64,000 bases of DNA. Origin: Mactromeris polynyma. Taxonomy: Eukaryota > Mollusca > Bivalvia > Venerida > Mactridae. Within the stretch, counting starts at the first letter, position 1. Each line of letters begins with the position of its first letter. The notes under the pieces were generated by a model, which did no database searches, was not told where the DNA came from, and was given only the letters and a program-made list of their open reading frames with translations. Positions 33,905 through 47,886 of the stretch are shown here, in pieces. Where the stretch lies: NCBI GenBank assembly GCA_032209605.1, contig JASFXZ010000168.1:1-64000 (forward strand). The letters are read 5' to 3'. The position numbers and the translations under genes are program-made.

Positions 33905-36900
33905 CTAGACCTGTACGCGATTTTGATTTTTAGCGGAAATTTTTTTTTCGCGTAAATATGTCAAGTAATACATCATTTTGTTCGTCTTGATGAAACCTAT
34001 TGAAATATATAAATATATGTATACTTTCATCTAAATCTACGGCTTATGCTGACTCTTATGCTGACTCTGACTGACTCTGACTGACTCTGACTGACTCTGA
34101 TTGACACTGACTGACACTGACTGACTCTGAATGACTCTGACTGACTCTTACTGACTCTTACTGACTCTTACTGACTCTGACTGACTCTGACTGACTCTGA
34201 CTGACTCTGACTGACTCTGACTGACTCTGGGTTAATCGGAGAGACAATTTTTTTGTCGAAGATAGAAATTCGTGATTTTTCGAAAACCTCGGGAAACATT
34301 TAAAATGGATATATTGCATAGCTGAAGACATTTTCGTCGATGGGGTAGGTAAGTCTTTAAGTCCTGAAAAAATTAGCCAAATCGGAGAGAAATAATTTTT
34401 TTCCGAAAAATGAAATTCTATCACAGGTCTAGACCTGTACACGATTTTGATTTTTAGCGGAAATTTTTTTTTCGCGTAAATATGTCAAGTAATACATCAT
34501 TTTGTTCGTCTTGATGAAACCTATTGAAATATATAAATATATGTATACTTTCATCTAAATCTACGGCTTATGCTGACTCTTATGCTGACTCTGACTGACT
34601 CTGACTGACTCTGACTGACTCTGATTGACACTGACTGACACTGACTGACTCTGAATGACTCTGACTGACTCTTACTGACTCTTACTGACTCTTACTGACT
34701 CTGACTGACTCTGACTGACTCTGACTGACTCTGACTGACTCTGACTGACTCTGGGTTAATCGGAGAGACAATTTTTTTGTCGAAGATAGAAATTCGTGAT
34801 TTTTCGAAAACCTCGGGAAACATTTAAAATGGATATATTGCATAGCTGAAGACATTTTCGTCGATGGGGTAGGTAAGTCTTTAAGTCCTGAAAAAATTAG
34901 CCAAATCGGAGAGAAATAATTTTTTTCCGAAAAATGAAATTCTATCACAGGTCTAGACCTGTACGCGATTTTGATTTTTAGCGGAAATTTTTTTTTCGCG
35001 TAAATATGTCAAGTAATACATCATTTTGTTCGTCTTGATGAAACCTATTGAAATATATAAATATATGTATACTTTCATCTAAATCTACGGCTTATGCTGA
35101 CTCTTATGCTGACTCTGACTGACTCTGACTGACTCTGACTGACTCTGATTGACACTGACTGACACTGACTGACTCTGAATGACTCTGACTGACTCTTACT
35201 GACTCTTACTGACTCTTACTGACTCTGACTGACTCTGACTGACTCTGACTGACTCTGACTGACTCTGACTGACTCTGACTGACTCTGGGTTAATCGGAGA
35301 GACAATTTTTTTGTCGAAGATAGAAATTCGTGATTTTTCGAAAACCTCGGGAAACATTTAAAATGGATATATTGCATAGCTGAAGACATTTTCGTCGATG
35401 GGGTAGGTAAGTCTTTAAGTCCTGAAAAAATTAGCCAAATCGGAGAGAAATAATTTTTTTCCGAAAAATGCTAGACCTGTACGCGATTTTGATTTTTAGC
35501 GGAAATTTTTTTTTCGCGTAAATATGTCAAGTAATACATCATTTTGTTCGTCTTGATGAAACCTATTGAAATATATAAATATATGTATACTTTCATCTAA
35601 ATCTACGGCTTATGCTGACTCTTATGCTGACTCTGACTGACTCTGACTGACTCTGACTGACTCTGATTGACACTGACTGACACTGACTGACTCTGAATGA
35701 CTCTGACTGACTCTTACTGACTCTTACTGACTCTTACTGACTCTGACTGACTCTGACTGACTCTGACTGACTCTGACTGACTCTGACTGACTCTGGGTTA
35801 ATCGGAGAGACAATTTTTTTGTCGAAGATAGAAATTCGTGATTTTTCGAAAACCTCGGGAAACATTTAAAATGGATATATTGCATAGCTGAAGACATTTT
35901 CGTCGATGGGGTAGGTAAGTCTTTAAGTCCTGAAAAAATTAGCCAAATCGGAGAGAAATAATTTTTTTCCGAAAAATGAAATTCTATCACAGGTCTAGAC
36001 CTGTACGCGATTTTGATTTTTAGCGGAAATTTTTTTTTCGCGTAAATATGTCAAGTAATACATCATTTTGTTCGTCTTGATGAAACCTATTGAAATATAT
36101 AAATATATGTATACTTTCATCTAAATCTACGGCTTATGCTGACTCTTATGCTGACTCTGACTGACTCTGACTGACTCTGACTGACTCTGATTGACACTGA
36201 CTGACACTGACTGACTCTGAATGACTCTGACTGACTCTTACTGACTCTTACTGACTCTTACTGACTCTGACTGACTCTGACTGACTCTGACTGACTCTGA
36301 CTGACTCTGGGTTAATCGGAGAGACAATTTTTTTGTCGAAGATAGAAATTCGTGATTTTTCGAAAACCTCGGGAAACATTTAAAATGGATATATTGCATA
36401 GCTGAAGACATTTTCGTCGATGGGGTAGGTAAGTCTTTAAGTCCTGAAAAAATTAGCCAAATCGGAGAGAAATAATTTTTTTCCGAAAAATGAAATTCTA
36501 TCACAGGTCTAGACCTGTACGCGATTTTGATTTTTAGCGGAATTTTTTTTTTCGCGTAAATATGTCAAGTAATACATCATTTTGTTCGTCTTGATGAAAC
36601 CTATTGAAATATATAAATATATGTATACTTTCATCTAAATCTACGGCTTATGCTGACTCTTATGCTGACTCTGACTGACTCTGACTGACTCTGACTGACT
36701 CTGATTGACACTGACTGACACTGACTGACTCTGAATGACTCTGACTGACTCTTACTGACTCTTACTGACTCTTACTGACTCTGACTGACTCTGACTGACT
36801 CTGACTGACTCTGACTGACTCTGACTGACTCTGGGTTAATCGGAGAGACAATTTTTTTGTCGAAGATAGAAATTCGTGATTTTTCGAAAACCTCGGGAAA

Positions 36901-39900
36901 CATTTAAAATGGATATATTGCATAGCTGAAGACATTTTCGTCGATGGGGTAGGTAAGTCTTTAAGTCCTGAAAAAATTAGCCAAATCGGAGAGAAATAAT
37001 TTTTTTCCGAAAAATGAAATTCTATCACAGGTCTAGACCTGTACGCGATTTTGATTTTTAGCGGAAATTATTTTTTCGCGTAAATATGTCAAGTAATACA
37101 TCATTTTGTTCGTCTTGATGAAACCTATTGAAATATATAAATATATGTATACTTTCATCTAAATCTACGGCTTATGCTGACTCTTATGCTGACTCTGACT
37201 GACTCTGACTGACTCTGACTGACTCTGATTGACACTGACTGACACTGACTGACTCTGAATGACTCTGACTGACTCTTACTGACTCTTACTGACTCTTACT
37301 GACTCTGACTGACTCTGACTGACTCTGACTGACTCTGACTGACTCTGACTGACTCTGACTGACTCTGGGTTAATCGGAGAGACAATTTTTTTGTCGAAGA
37401 TAGAAATTCGTGATTTTTCGAAAACCTCGGGAAACATTTAAAATGGATATATTGCATAGCTGAAGACATTTTCGTCGATGGGGTAGGTAAGTCTTTAAGT
37501 CCTGAAAAAATTAGCCAAATCGGAGAGAAATAATTTTTTTCCGAAAAATGCTAGACCTGTACGCGATTTTGATTTTTAGCGGAAATTTTTTTTTCGCGTA
37601 AATATGTCAAGTAATACATCATTTTGTTCGTCTTGATGAAACCTATTGAAATATATAAATATATGTATACTTTCATCTAAATCTACGGCTTATGCTGACT
37701 CTTATGCTGACTCTGACTGACTCTGACTGACTCTGACTGACTCTGATTGACACTGACTGACACTGACTGACTCTGAATGACTCTGACTGACTCTTACTGA
37801 CTCTTACTGACTCTTACTGACTCTGACTGACTCTGACTGACTCTGACTGACTCTGACTGACTCTGACTGACTCTGGGTTAATCGGAGAGACAATTTTTTT
37901 GTCGAAGATAGAAATTCGTGATTTTTCGAAAACCTCGGGAAACATTTAAAATGGATATATTGCATAGCTGAAGACATTTTCGTCGATGGGGTAGGTAAGT
38001 CTTTAAGTCCTGAAAAAATTAGCCAAATCGGAGAGAAATAATTTTTTTCCGAAAAATGAAATTCTATCACAGGTCTAGACCTGTACGCGATTTTGATTTT
38101 TAGCGGAAATTTTTTTTTCGCGTAAATATGTCAAGTAATACATCATTTTGTTCGTCTTGATGAAACCTATTGAAATATATAAATATATGTATACTTTCAT
38201 CTAAATCTACGGCTTATGCTGACTCTTATGCTGACTCTGACTGACTCTGACTGACTCTGACTGACTCTGATTGACACTGACTGACACTGACTGACTCTGA
38301 ATGACTCTGACTGACTCTTACTGACTCTTACTGACTCTTACTGACTCTGACTGACTCTGACTGACTCTGACTGACTCTGACTGACTCTGGGTTAATCGGA
38401 GAGACAATTTTTTTGTCGAAGATAGAAATTCGTGATTTTTCGAAAACCTCGGGAAACATTTAAAATGGATATATTGCATAGCTGAAGACATTTTCGTCGA
38501 TGGGGTAGGTAAGTCTTTAAGTCCTGAAAAAATTAGCCAAATCGGAGAGAAATAATTTTTTTCCGAAAAATGAAATTCTATCACAGGTCTAGACCTGTAC
38601 GCGATTTTGATTTTTAGCGGAATTTTTTTTTTCGCGTAAATATGTCAAGTAATACATCATTTTGTTCGTCTTGATGAAACCTATTGAAATATATAAATAT
38701 ATGTATACTTTCATCTAAATCTACGGCTTATGCTGACTCTTATGCTGACTCTGACTGACTCTGACTGACTCTGACTGACTCTGATTGACACTGACTGACA
38801 CTGACTGACTCTGAATGACTCTGACTGACTCTTACTGACTCTTACTGACTCTTACTGACTCTGACTGACTCTGACTGACTCTGACTGACTCTGACTGACT
38901 CTGACTGACTCTGGGTTAATCGGAGAGACAATTTTTTTGTCGAAGATAGAAATTCGTGATTTTTCGAAAACCTCGGGAAACATTTAAAATGGATATATTG
39001 CATAGCTGAAGACATTTTCGTCGATGGGGTAGGTAAGTCTTTAAGTCCTGAAAAAATTAGCCAAATCGGAGAGAAATAATTTTTTTCCGAAAAATGAAAT
39101 TCTATCACAGGTCTAGACCTGTACGCGATTTTGATTTTTAGCGGAAATTTTTTTTTCGCGTAAATATGTCAAGTAATACATCATTTTGTTCGTCTTGATG
39201 AAACCTATTGAAATATATAAATATATGTATACTTTCATCTAAATCTACGGCTTATGCTGACTCTTATGCTGACTCTGACTGACTCTGACTGACTCTGACT
39301 GACTCTGATTGACACTGACTGACACTGACTGACTCTGAATGACTCTGACTGACTCTTACTGACTCTTACTGACTCTTACTGACTCTGACTGACTCTGACT
39401 GACTCTGACTGACTCTGACTGACTCTGACTGACTCTGACTGACTCTGGGTTAATCGGAGAGACAATTTTTTTGTCGAAGATAGAAATTCGTGATTTTTCG
39501 AAAACCTCGGGAAACATTTAAAATGGATATATTGCATAGCTGAAGACATTTTCGTCGATGGGGTAGGTAAGTCTTTAAGTCCTGAAAAAATTAGCCAAAT
39601 CGGAGAGAAATAATTTTTTTCCGAAAAATGCTAGACCTGTACGCGATTTTGATTTTTAGCGGAAATTTTTTTTTCGCGTAAATATGTCAAGTAATACATC
39701 ATTTTGTTCGTCTTGATGAAACCTATTGAAATATATAAATATATGTATACTTTCATCTAAATCTACGGCTTATGCTGACTCTTATGCTGACTCTGACTGA
39801 CTCTGACTGACTCTGACTGACTCTGATTGACACTGACTGACACTGACTGACTCTGAATGACTCTGACTGACTCTTACTGACTCTTACTGACTCTTACTGA

Positions 39901-41710
39901 CTCTGACTGACTCTGACTGACTCTGACTGACTCTGACTGACTCTGACTGACTCTGGGTTAATCGGAGAGACAATTTTTTTGTCGAAGATAGAAATTCGTG
40001 ATTTTTCGAAAACCTCGGGAAACATTTAAAATGGATATATTGCATAGCTGAAGACATTTTCGTCGATGGGGTAGGTAAGTCTTTAAGTCCTGAAAAAATT
40101 AGCCAAATCGGAGAGAAATAATTTTTTTCCGAAAAATGAAATTCTATCACAGGTCTAGACCTGTACGCGATTTTGATTTTTAGCGGAAATTTTTTTTTCG
40201 CGTAAATATGTCAAGTAATACATCATTTTGTTCGTCTTGATGAAACCTATTGAAATATATAAATATATGTATACTTTCATCTAAATCTACGGCTTATGCT
40301 GACTCTTATGCTGACTCTGACTGACTCTGACTGACTCTGACTGACTCTGATTGACACTGACTGACACTGACTGACTCTGAATGACTCTGACTGACTCTTA
40401 CTGACTCTTACTGACTCTTACTGACTCTGACTGACTCTGACTGACTCTGACTGACTCTGACTGACTCTGGGTTAATCGGAGAGACAATTTTTTTGTCGAA
40501 GATAGAAATTCGTGATTTTTCGAAAACCTCGGGAAACATTTAAAATGGATATATTGCATAGCTGAAGACATTTTCGTCGATGGGGTAGGTAAGTCTTTAA
40601 GTCCTGAAAAAATTAGCCAAATCGGAGAGAAATAATTTTTTTCCGAAAAATGAAATTCTATCACAGGTCTAGACCTGTACGCGATTTTGATTTTTAGCGG
40701 AAATTTTTTTTTCGCGTAAATATGTCAAGTAATACATCATTTTGTTCGTCTTGATGAAACCTATTGAAATATATAAATATATGTATACTTTCATCTAAAT
40801 CTACGGCTTATGCTGACTCTTATGCTGACTCTGACTGACTCTGACTGACTCTGACTGACTCTGATTGACACTGACTGACACTGACTGACTCTGAATGACT
40901 CTGACTGACTCTTACTGACTCTTACTGACTCTTACTGACTCTGACTGACTCTGACTGACTCTGACTGACTCTGACTGACTCTGACTGACTCTGGGTTAAT
41001 CGGAGAGACAATTTTTTTGTCGAAGATAGAAATTCGTGATTTTTCGAAAACCTCGGGAAACATTTAAAATGGATATATTGCATAGCTGAAGACATTTTCG
41101 TCGATGGGGTAGGTAAGTCTTTAAGTCCTGAAAAAATTAGCCAAATCGGAGAGAAATAATTTTTTTCCGAAAAATGAAATTCTATCACAGGTCTAGACCT
41201 GTACGCGATTTTGATTTTTAGCGGAAATTTTTTTTTCGCGTAAATATGTCAAGTAATACATCATTTTGTTCGTCTTGATGAAACCTATTGAAATATATAA
41301 ATATATGTATACTTTCATCTAAATCTACGGCTTATGCTGACTCTTATGCTGACTCTGACTGACTCTGACTGACTCTGACTGACTCTGATTGACACTGACT
41401 GACACTGACTGACTCTGAATGACTCTGACTGACTCTTACTGACTCTTACTGACTCTTACTGACTCTGACTGACTCTGACTGACTCTGACTGACTCTGACT
41501 GACTCTGACTGACTCTGACTGACTCTGGGTTAATCGGAGAGACAATTTTTTTGTCGAAGATAGAAATTCGTGATTTTTCGAAAACCTCGGGAAACATTTA
41601 AAATGGATATATTGCATAGCTGAAGACATTTTCGTCGATGGGGTAGGTAAGTCTTTAAGTCCTGAAAAAATTAGCCAAATCGGAGAGAAATAATTTTTTT
41701 CCGAAAAATG
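33905..41710 (+). repeat. Higher-order repeat: four-monomer unit of 2080 bp
   Basis: Monomers with the 16-bp palindrome deletion sit at 33905, 35471, 37551 and 39631. The last three are exactly 2080 bp apart (524+514+524+518), and the first is a three-monomer version 1566 bp away. A substitution 'gcggaattttttttt' recurs at 36540 and 38620. A third copy follows from 39631 but lacks the deletion at its end. Confidence 0.87.
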
Positions 41711-42779
41711 AAATTCTATCACAGGTCTAGACCTGTACGCGATTTTGATTTTTAGCGGAAATTTTTTTTTCGCGTAAATATGTCAAGTAATACATCATTT
41801 TGTTCGTCTTGATGAAACCTATTGAAATATATAAATATATGTATACTTTCATCTAAATCTACGGCTTATGCTGACTCTTATGCTGACTCTGACTGACTCT
41901 GACTGACTCTGACTGACTCTGATTGACACTGACTGACACTGACTGACTCTGAATGACTCTGACTGACTCTTACTGACTCTTACTGACTCTTACTGACTCT
42001 GACTGACTCTGACTGACTCTGACTGACTCTGACTGACTCTGACTGACTCTGGGTTAATCGGAGAGACAATTTTTTTGTCGAAGATAGAAATTCGTGATTT
42101 TTCGAAAACCTCGGGAAACATTTAAAATGGATATATTGCATAGCTGAAGACATTTTCGTCGATGGGGTAGGTAAGTCTTTAAGTCCTGAAAAAATTAGCC
42201 AAATCGGAGAGAAATAATTTTTTTCCGAAAAATGAAATTCTATCACAGGTCTAGACCTGTACGCGATTTTGATTTTTAGCGGAAATTTTTTTTTCGCGTA
42301 AATATGTCAAGTAATACATCATTTTGTTCGTCTTGATGAAACCTATTGAAATATATAAATATATGTATACTTTCATCTAAATCTACGGCTTATGCTGACT
42401 CTTATGCTGACTCTGACTGACTCTGACTGACTCTGACTGACTCTGATTGACACTGACTGACACTGACTGACTCTGAATGACTCTGACTGACTCTTACTGA
42501 CTCTTACTGACTCTTACTGACTCTTACTGACTCTGACTGACTCTGACTGACTCTGACTGACTCTGACTGACTCTGACTGACTCTGGGTTAATCGGAGAGA
42601 CAATTTTTTTGTCGAAGATAGAAATTCGTGATTTTTCGAAAACCTCGGGAAACATTTAAAATGGATATATTGCATAGCTGAAGACATTTTCGTCGATGGG
42701 GTAGGTAAGTCTTTAAGTCCTGAAAAAATTAGCCAAATCGGAGAGAAATAATTTTTTTCCGAAAAATGAAATTCTATCA

Positions 42780-44342
42780 CAGGTCTAGACCTGTACGCGA
42801 TTTTGATTTTTAGCGGAAATTTTTTTTTCGCGTAAATATGTCAAGTAATACATCATTTTGTTCGTCTTGATGAAACCTATTGAAATATATAAATATATGT
42901 ATACTTTCATCTAAATCTACGGCTTATGCTGACTCTTATGCTGACTCTGACTGACTCTGACTGACTCTGACTGACTCTGATTGACACTGACTGACACTGA
43001 CTGACTCTGAATGACTCTGACTGACTCTTACTGACTCTTACTGACTCTTACTGACACTGACTGACTCTGACTGACTCTGACTGACTCTGACTGACTCTGG
43101 GTTAATCGGAGAGACAATTTTTTTGTCGAAGATAGAAATTCGTGATTTTTCGAAAACCTCGGGAAACATTTAAAATGGATATATTGCATAGCTGAAGACA
43201 TTTTCGTCGATGGGGTAGGTAAGTCTTTAAGTCCTGAAAAAATTAGCCAAATCGGAGAGAAATAATTTTTTTCCGAAAAATGAAATTCTATCACAGGTCT
43301 AGACCTGTACGCGATTTTGATTTTTAGCGGAAATTTTTTTTTCGCGTAAATATGTCAAGTAATACATCATTTTGTTCGTCTTGATGAAACCTATTGAAAT
43401 ATATAAATATATGTATACTTTCATCTAAATCTACGGCTTATGCTGACTCTTATGCTGACTCTGACTGACTCTGACTGACTCTGACTGACTCTGATTGACA
43501 CTGACTGACACTGACTGACTCTGAATGACTCTGACTGACTCTTACTGACTCTTACTGACTCTTACTGACTCTTACTGACTCTGACTGACTCTGACTGACT
43601 CTGACTGACTCTGACTGACTCTGACTGACTCTGGGTTAATCGGAGAGACAATTTTTTTGTCGAAGATAGAAATTCGTGATTTTTCGAAAACCTCGGGAAA
43701 CATTTAAAATGGATATATTGCATAGCTGAAGACATTTTCGTCGATGGGGTAGGTAAGTCTTTAAGTCCTGAAAAAATTAGCCAAATCGGAGAGAAATAAT
43801 TTTTTTCCGAAAAATGAAATTCTATCACAGGTCTAGACCTGTACGCGATTTTGATTTTTAGCGGAAATTTTTTTTTCGCGTAAATATGTCAAGTAATACA
43901 TCATTTTGTTCGTCTTGATGAAACCTATTGAAATATATAAATATATGTATACTTTCATCTAAATCTACGGCTTATGCTGACTCTTATGCTGACTCTGACT
44001 GACTCTGACTGACTCTGACTGACTCTGATTGACACTGACTGACACTGACTGACTCTGAATGACTCTGACTGACTCTTACTGACTCTTACTGACTCTTACT
44101 GACACTGACTGACTCTGACTGACTCTGACTGACTCTGACTGACTCTGGGTTAATCGGAGAGACAATTTTTTTGTCGAAGATAGAAATTCGTGATTTTTCG
44201 AAAACCTCGGGAAACATTTAAAATGGATATATTGCATAGCTGAAGACATTTTCGTCGATGGGGTAGGTAAGTCTTTAAGTCCTGAAAAAATTAGCCAAAT
44301 CGGAGAGAAATAATTTTTTTCCGAAAAATGAAATTCTATCAC
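42780..44342 (+). repeat. Two-monomer repeat of 1048 bp
   Basis: The variant 'cttactgacactgactgac' occurs at about 43049 and 44097, 1048 bp apart, in otherwise alike pairs of monomers. Confidence 0.65.
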
Positions 44343-47300
44343 AGGTCTAGACCTGTACGCGATTTTGATTTTTAGCGGAAATTTTTTTTTCGCGTAAATA
44401 TGTCAAGTAATACATCATTTTGTTCGTCTTGATGAAACCTATTGAAATATATAAATATATGTATACTTTCATCTAAATCTACGGCTTATGCTGACTCTTA
44501 TGCTGACTCTGACTGACTCTGACTGACTCTGACTGACTCTGATTGACACTGACTGACACTGACTGACTCTGAATGACTCTGACTGACTCTTACTGACTCT
44601 TACTGACTCTTACTGACTCTTACTGACTCTGACTGACTCTGACTGACTCTGACTGACTCTGACTGACTCTGACTGACTCTGGGTTAATCGGAGAGACAAT
44701 TTTTTTGTCGAAGATAGAAATTCGTGATTTTTCGAAAACCTCGGAAACATTTAAAATGGATATATTGCATAGCTGAAGACATTTTCGTCGATGGGGTAGG
44801 TAAGTCTTTAAGTCCTGAAAAAATTAGCCAAATCGGAGAGAAATAATTTTTTTCCGAAAAATGAAATTCTATCACAGGTCTAGACCTGTACGCGATTTTG
44901 ATTTTTAGCGGAAATTTTTTTTTCGCGTAAATATGTCAAGTAATACATCATTTTGTTCGTCTTGATGAAACCTATTGAAATATATAAATATATGTATACT
45001 TTCATCTAAATCTACGGCTTATGCTGACTCTTATGCTGACTCTGACTGACTCTGACTGACTCTGACTGACTCTGACTGACTCTGATTGACACTGACTGAC
45101 ACTGACTGACTCTGAATGACTCTTACTGACTCTTACTGACTCTTACTGACTCTTACTGACTCTGACTGACTCTGACTGACTCTGACTGACTCTGACTGAC
45201 TCTGACTGACTCTGGGTTAATCGGAGAGACAATTTTTTTGTCGAAGATAGAAATTCGTGATTTTTCGAAAACCTCGGGAAACATTTAAAATGGATATATT
45301 GCATAGCTGAAGACATTTTCGTCGATGGGGTAGGTAAGTCTTTAAGTCCTGAAAAAATTAGCCAAATCGGAGAGAAATAATTTTTTTCCGAAAAATGAAA
45401 TTCTATCACAGGTCTAGACCTGTACGCGATTTTGATTTTTAGCGGAAATTTTTTTTTCGCGTAAATATGTCAAGTAATACATCATTTTGTTCGTCTTGAT
45501 GAAACCTATTGAAATATATAAATATATGTATACTTTCATCTAAATCTACGGCTTATGCTGACTCTTATGCTGACTCTGACTGACTCTGACTGACTCTGAC
45601 TGACTCTGATTGACACTGACTGACACTGACTGACTCTGAATGACTCTGACTGACTCTTACTGACTCTTACTGACTCTAACTGACTCTGACTGACTCTGAC
45701 TGACTCTGACTGACTCTGACTGACTCTGACTGACTCTGACTGACTCTGGGTTAATCGGAGAGACAATTTTTTTGTCGAAGATAGAAATTCGTGATTTTTC
45801 GAAAACCTCGGGAAACATTTAAAATGGATATATTGCATAGCTGAAGACATTTTCGTCGATGGGGTAGGTAAGTCTTTAAGTCCTGAAAAAATTAGCCAAA
45901 TCGGAGAGAAATAATTTTTTTCCGAAAAATGAAATTCTATCACAGGTCTAGACCTTTTATGCGATTTTGATTTTGAGCGGAAATTTTTTTTTCGCGTAAA
46001 TATGTCAAGTAATACATCATTTTGTTCGTCTTGATGAAACCTATTGAAATATATAAATATATGTATACTTTCATCTAAATCTACGGCTTATGCTGACTCT
46101 TATGCTGACTCTGACTGACTCTGACTGACTCTGACTGACTCTGATTGACACTGACTGACACTGACTGACTCTGAATGACTCTGACTGACTCTTACTGACT
46201 CTTACTGACTCTTACTGACTCTGACTGACTCTGACTGACTCTGACTGACTCTGACTGACTCTGGGTTAATCGGAGAGACAATTTTTTTGTCGAAGATAGA
46301 AATTCGTGATTTTTCGAAAACCTCGGGAAACATTTAAAATGGATATATTGCATAGCTGAAGACATTTTCGTCGATGGGGTAGGTAAGTCTTTAAGTCCTG
46401 AAAAAATTAGCCAAATCGGAGAGAAATAATTTTTTTCCGAAAAATGAAATTCTATCACAGGTCTAGACCTGTACGCGATTTTGATTTTTAGCGGAAATTT
46501 TTTTTTCGCGTAAATATGTCAAGTAATACATCATTTTGTTCGTCTTGATGAAACCTATTGAAATATATAAATATATGTATACTTTCATCTAAATCTACGG
46601 CTTATGCTGACTCTTATGCTGACTCTGACTGACTCTGACTGACTCTGACTGACTCTGATTGACACTGACTGACACTGACTGACTCTGAATGACTCTGACT
46701 GACTCTTACTGACTCTTACTGACTCTTACTGACTCTTACTGACTCTGACTGACTCTGACTGACTCTGACTGACTCTGACTGACTCTGACTGACTCTGGGT
46801 TAATCGGAGAGACAATTTTTTTGTCGAAGATAGAAATTCGTGATTTTTCGAAAACCTCGGAAACATTTAAAATGGATATATTGCATAGCTGAAGACATTT
46901 TCGTCGATGGGGTAGGTAAGTCTTTAAGTCCTGAAAAAATTAGCCAAATCGGAGAGAAATAATTTTTTTCCGAAAAATGAAATTCTATCACAGGTCTAGA
47001 CCTGTACGCGATTTTGATTTTTAGCGGAAATTTTTTTTTCGCGTAAATATGTCAAGTAATACATCATTTTGTTCGTCTTGATGAAACCTATTGAAATATA
47101 TAAATATATGTATACTTTCATCTAAATCTACGGCTTATGCTGACTCTTATGCTGACTCTGACTGACTCTGACTGACTCTGACTGACTCTGACTGACTCTG
47201 ATTGACACTGACTGACACTGACTGACTCTGAATGACTCTTACTGACTCTTACTGACTCTTACTGACTCTTACTGACTCTGACTGACTCTGACTGACTCTG

Positions 47301-47460
47301 ACTGACTCTGACTGACTCTGACTGACTCTGGGTTAATCGGAGAGACAATTTTTTTGTCGAAGATAGAAATTCGTGATTTTTCGAAAACCTCGGGAAACAT
47401 TTAAAATGGATATATTGCATAGCTGAAGACATTTTCGTCGATGGGGTAGGTAAGTCTTTA
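44342..47460 (+). repeat. Four-monomer repeat of 2116 bp, interrupted by the LINE-like insert
   Basis: A one-base deletion giving 'cctcggaaac' occurs near 44741 and 46857, 2116 bp apart. Each is followed by a monomer with an extra 10-bp unit (near 45055 and 47165). The second copy is cut off at 47460 by the 426-bp insertion; after it the variants no longer follow this pattern. Confidence 0.75.
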
Positions 47461-47595
47461 TTGTTGAAAATCACATTGTAATGCCTATTTGTCAGTGTAT
47501 TGTAAATACACGGCACCTTCCTGTATCATAGCAGTGTACGATCATTATATGTACATATATAATTATATAGATGTCTTTAAATAAGCATTGACCGT

Positions 47596-47660
47596 CTGAT
47601 ATTGTTTGTCATGCATCAAACCCTGGTAAAAGCGGTTTAATGCATAACAAATAATATCAG
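47596..47660. other. 27-bp inverted repeat with 11-base loop
   Basis: Left arm 47596-47622 (ctgatattgtttgtcatgca...) and right arm 47634-47660 (...gcataacaaataatatcag) pair at 24 of 27 positions. On the minus strand two of the three exceptions are G-U wobbles. It could be a structured RNA part of the retroelement, a precursor-miRNA-like hairpin, or the core of a small nested element. I know of no miRNA with these arms. Confidence 0.8.
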
Positions 47661-47857
47661 TACGCATACTTCTATATTACTATATTTGTTAATATCTTGT
47701 AAAACGTACTGTCTCTCCCGGAAACGGACCAAAATTACCTACATTTATTTATTTCGATATAATATTAAACTACATACTTTTGCGCCATTTGTCACCATGC
47801 TATTTACTGTAATATATGTATCATTGTTGTTTTGTACAAAGTCCTTTTTAGGACTAA

Positions 47858-47886
47858 ATATGCAAATAAATTCTATTCTATTCTAT
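47858..47886 (+). repeat. ATTCT-type tail of the LINE/SINE insert
   Basis: AATAAA followed by three to four ATTCT/TTCTA units up to the target duplication. Such tails are laid down by target-primed reverse transcription and give the insert a plus orientation. Confidence 0.75.

Larger units (their letters stand above)
10578..47460 (+). repeat. Satellite array, main block (about 534-bp monomers)
   Basis: About 69 monomers in one orientation, with palindromes at 11102, 11636, 12170, 12694, 13238 and so on. Two sequence classes are visible: 'cgtcaatggg' and 'cgtcgatggg' in the segment before 'gtaggtaag'. The first is confined to about 11.0-26.0 kb plus one monomer at 48.4 kb. Lengths change mainly by 10 bp. 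Sub-blocks with higher-order periodicity are listed separately. No gene or RNA feature seen in the block. Confidence 0.97.
47461..47886 (+). mobile_element. 5'-truncated non-LTR retroelement (or SINE) fragment
   Basis: A 426-bp stretch unlike the satellite. It interrupts a monomer at 'gtaagtcttta' and the satellite resumes in phase after a repeated TCTTTA (47455-47460 and 47887-47892), a target duplication. The right end reads 'gcaaataaattctattctattc', a short-repeat tail typical of LINE or SINE 3' ends, preceded by a small hairpin (agtcct-tttt-aggact, about 47840-47855). No protein domain is recognisable, so it is a short 3' piece or a noncoding SINE. It also contains a 65-bp hairpin. Confidence 0.75.

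Noticed and set aside
47259..47516. 85-residue frame across the satellite/LINE junction
   Set aside because: A chance fusion of satellite and insert sequence with no recognisable content.
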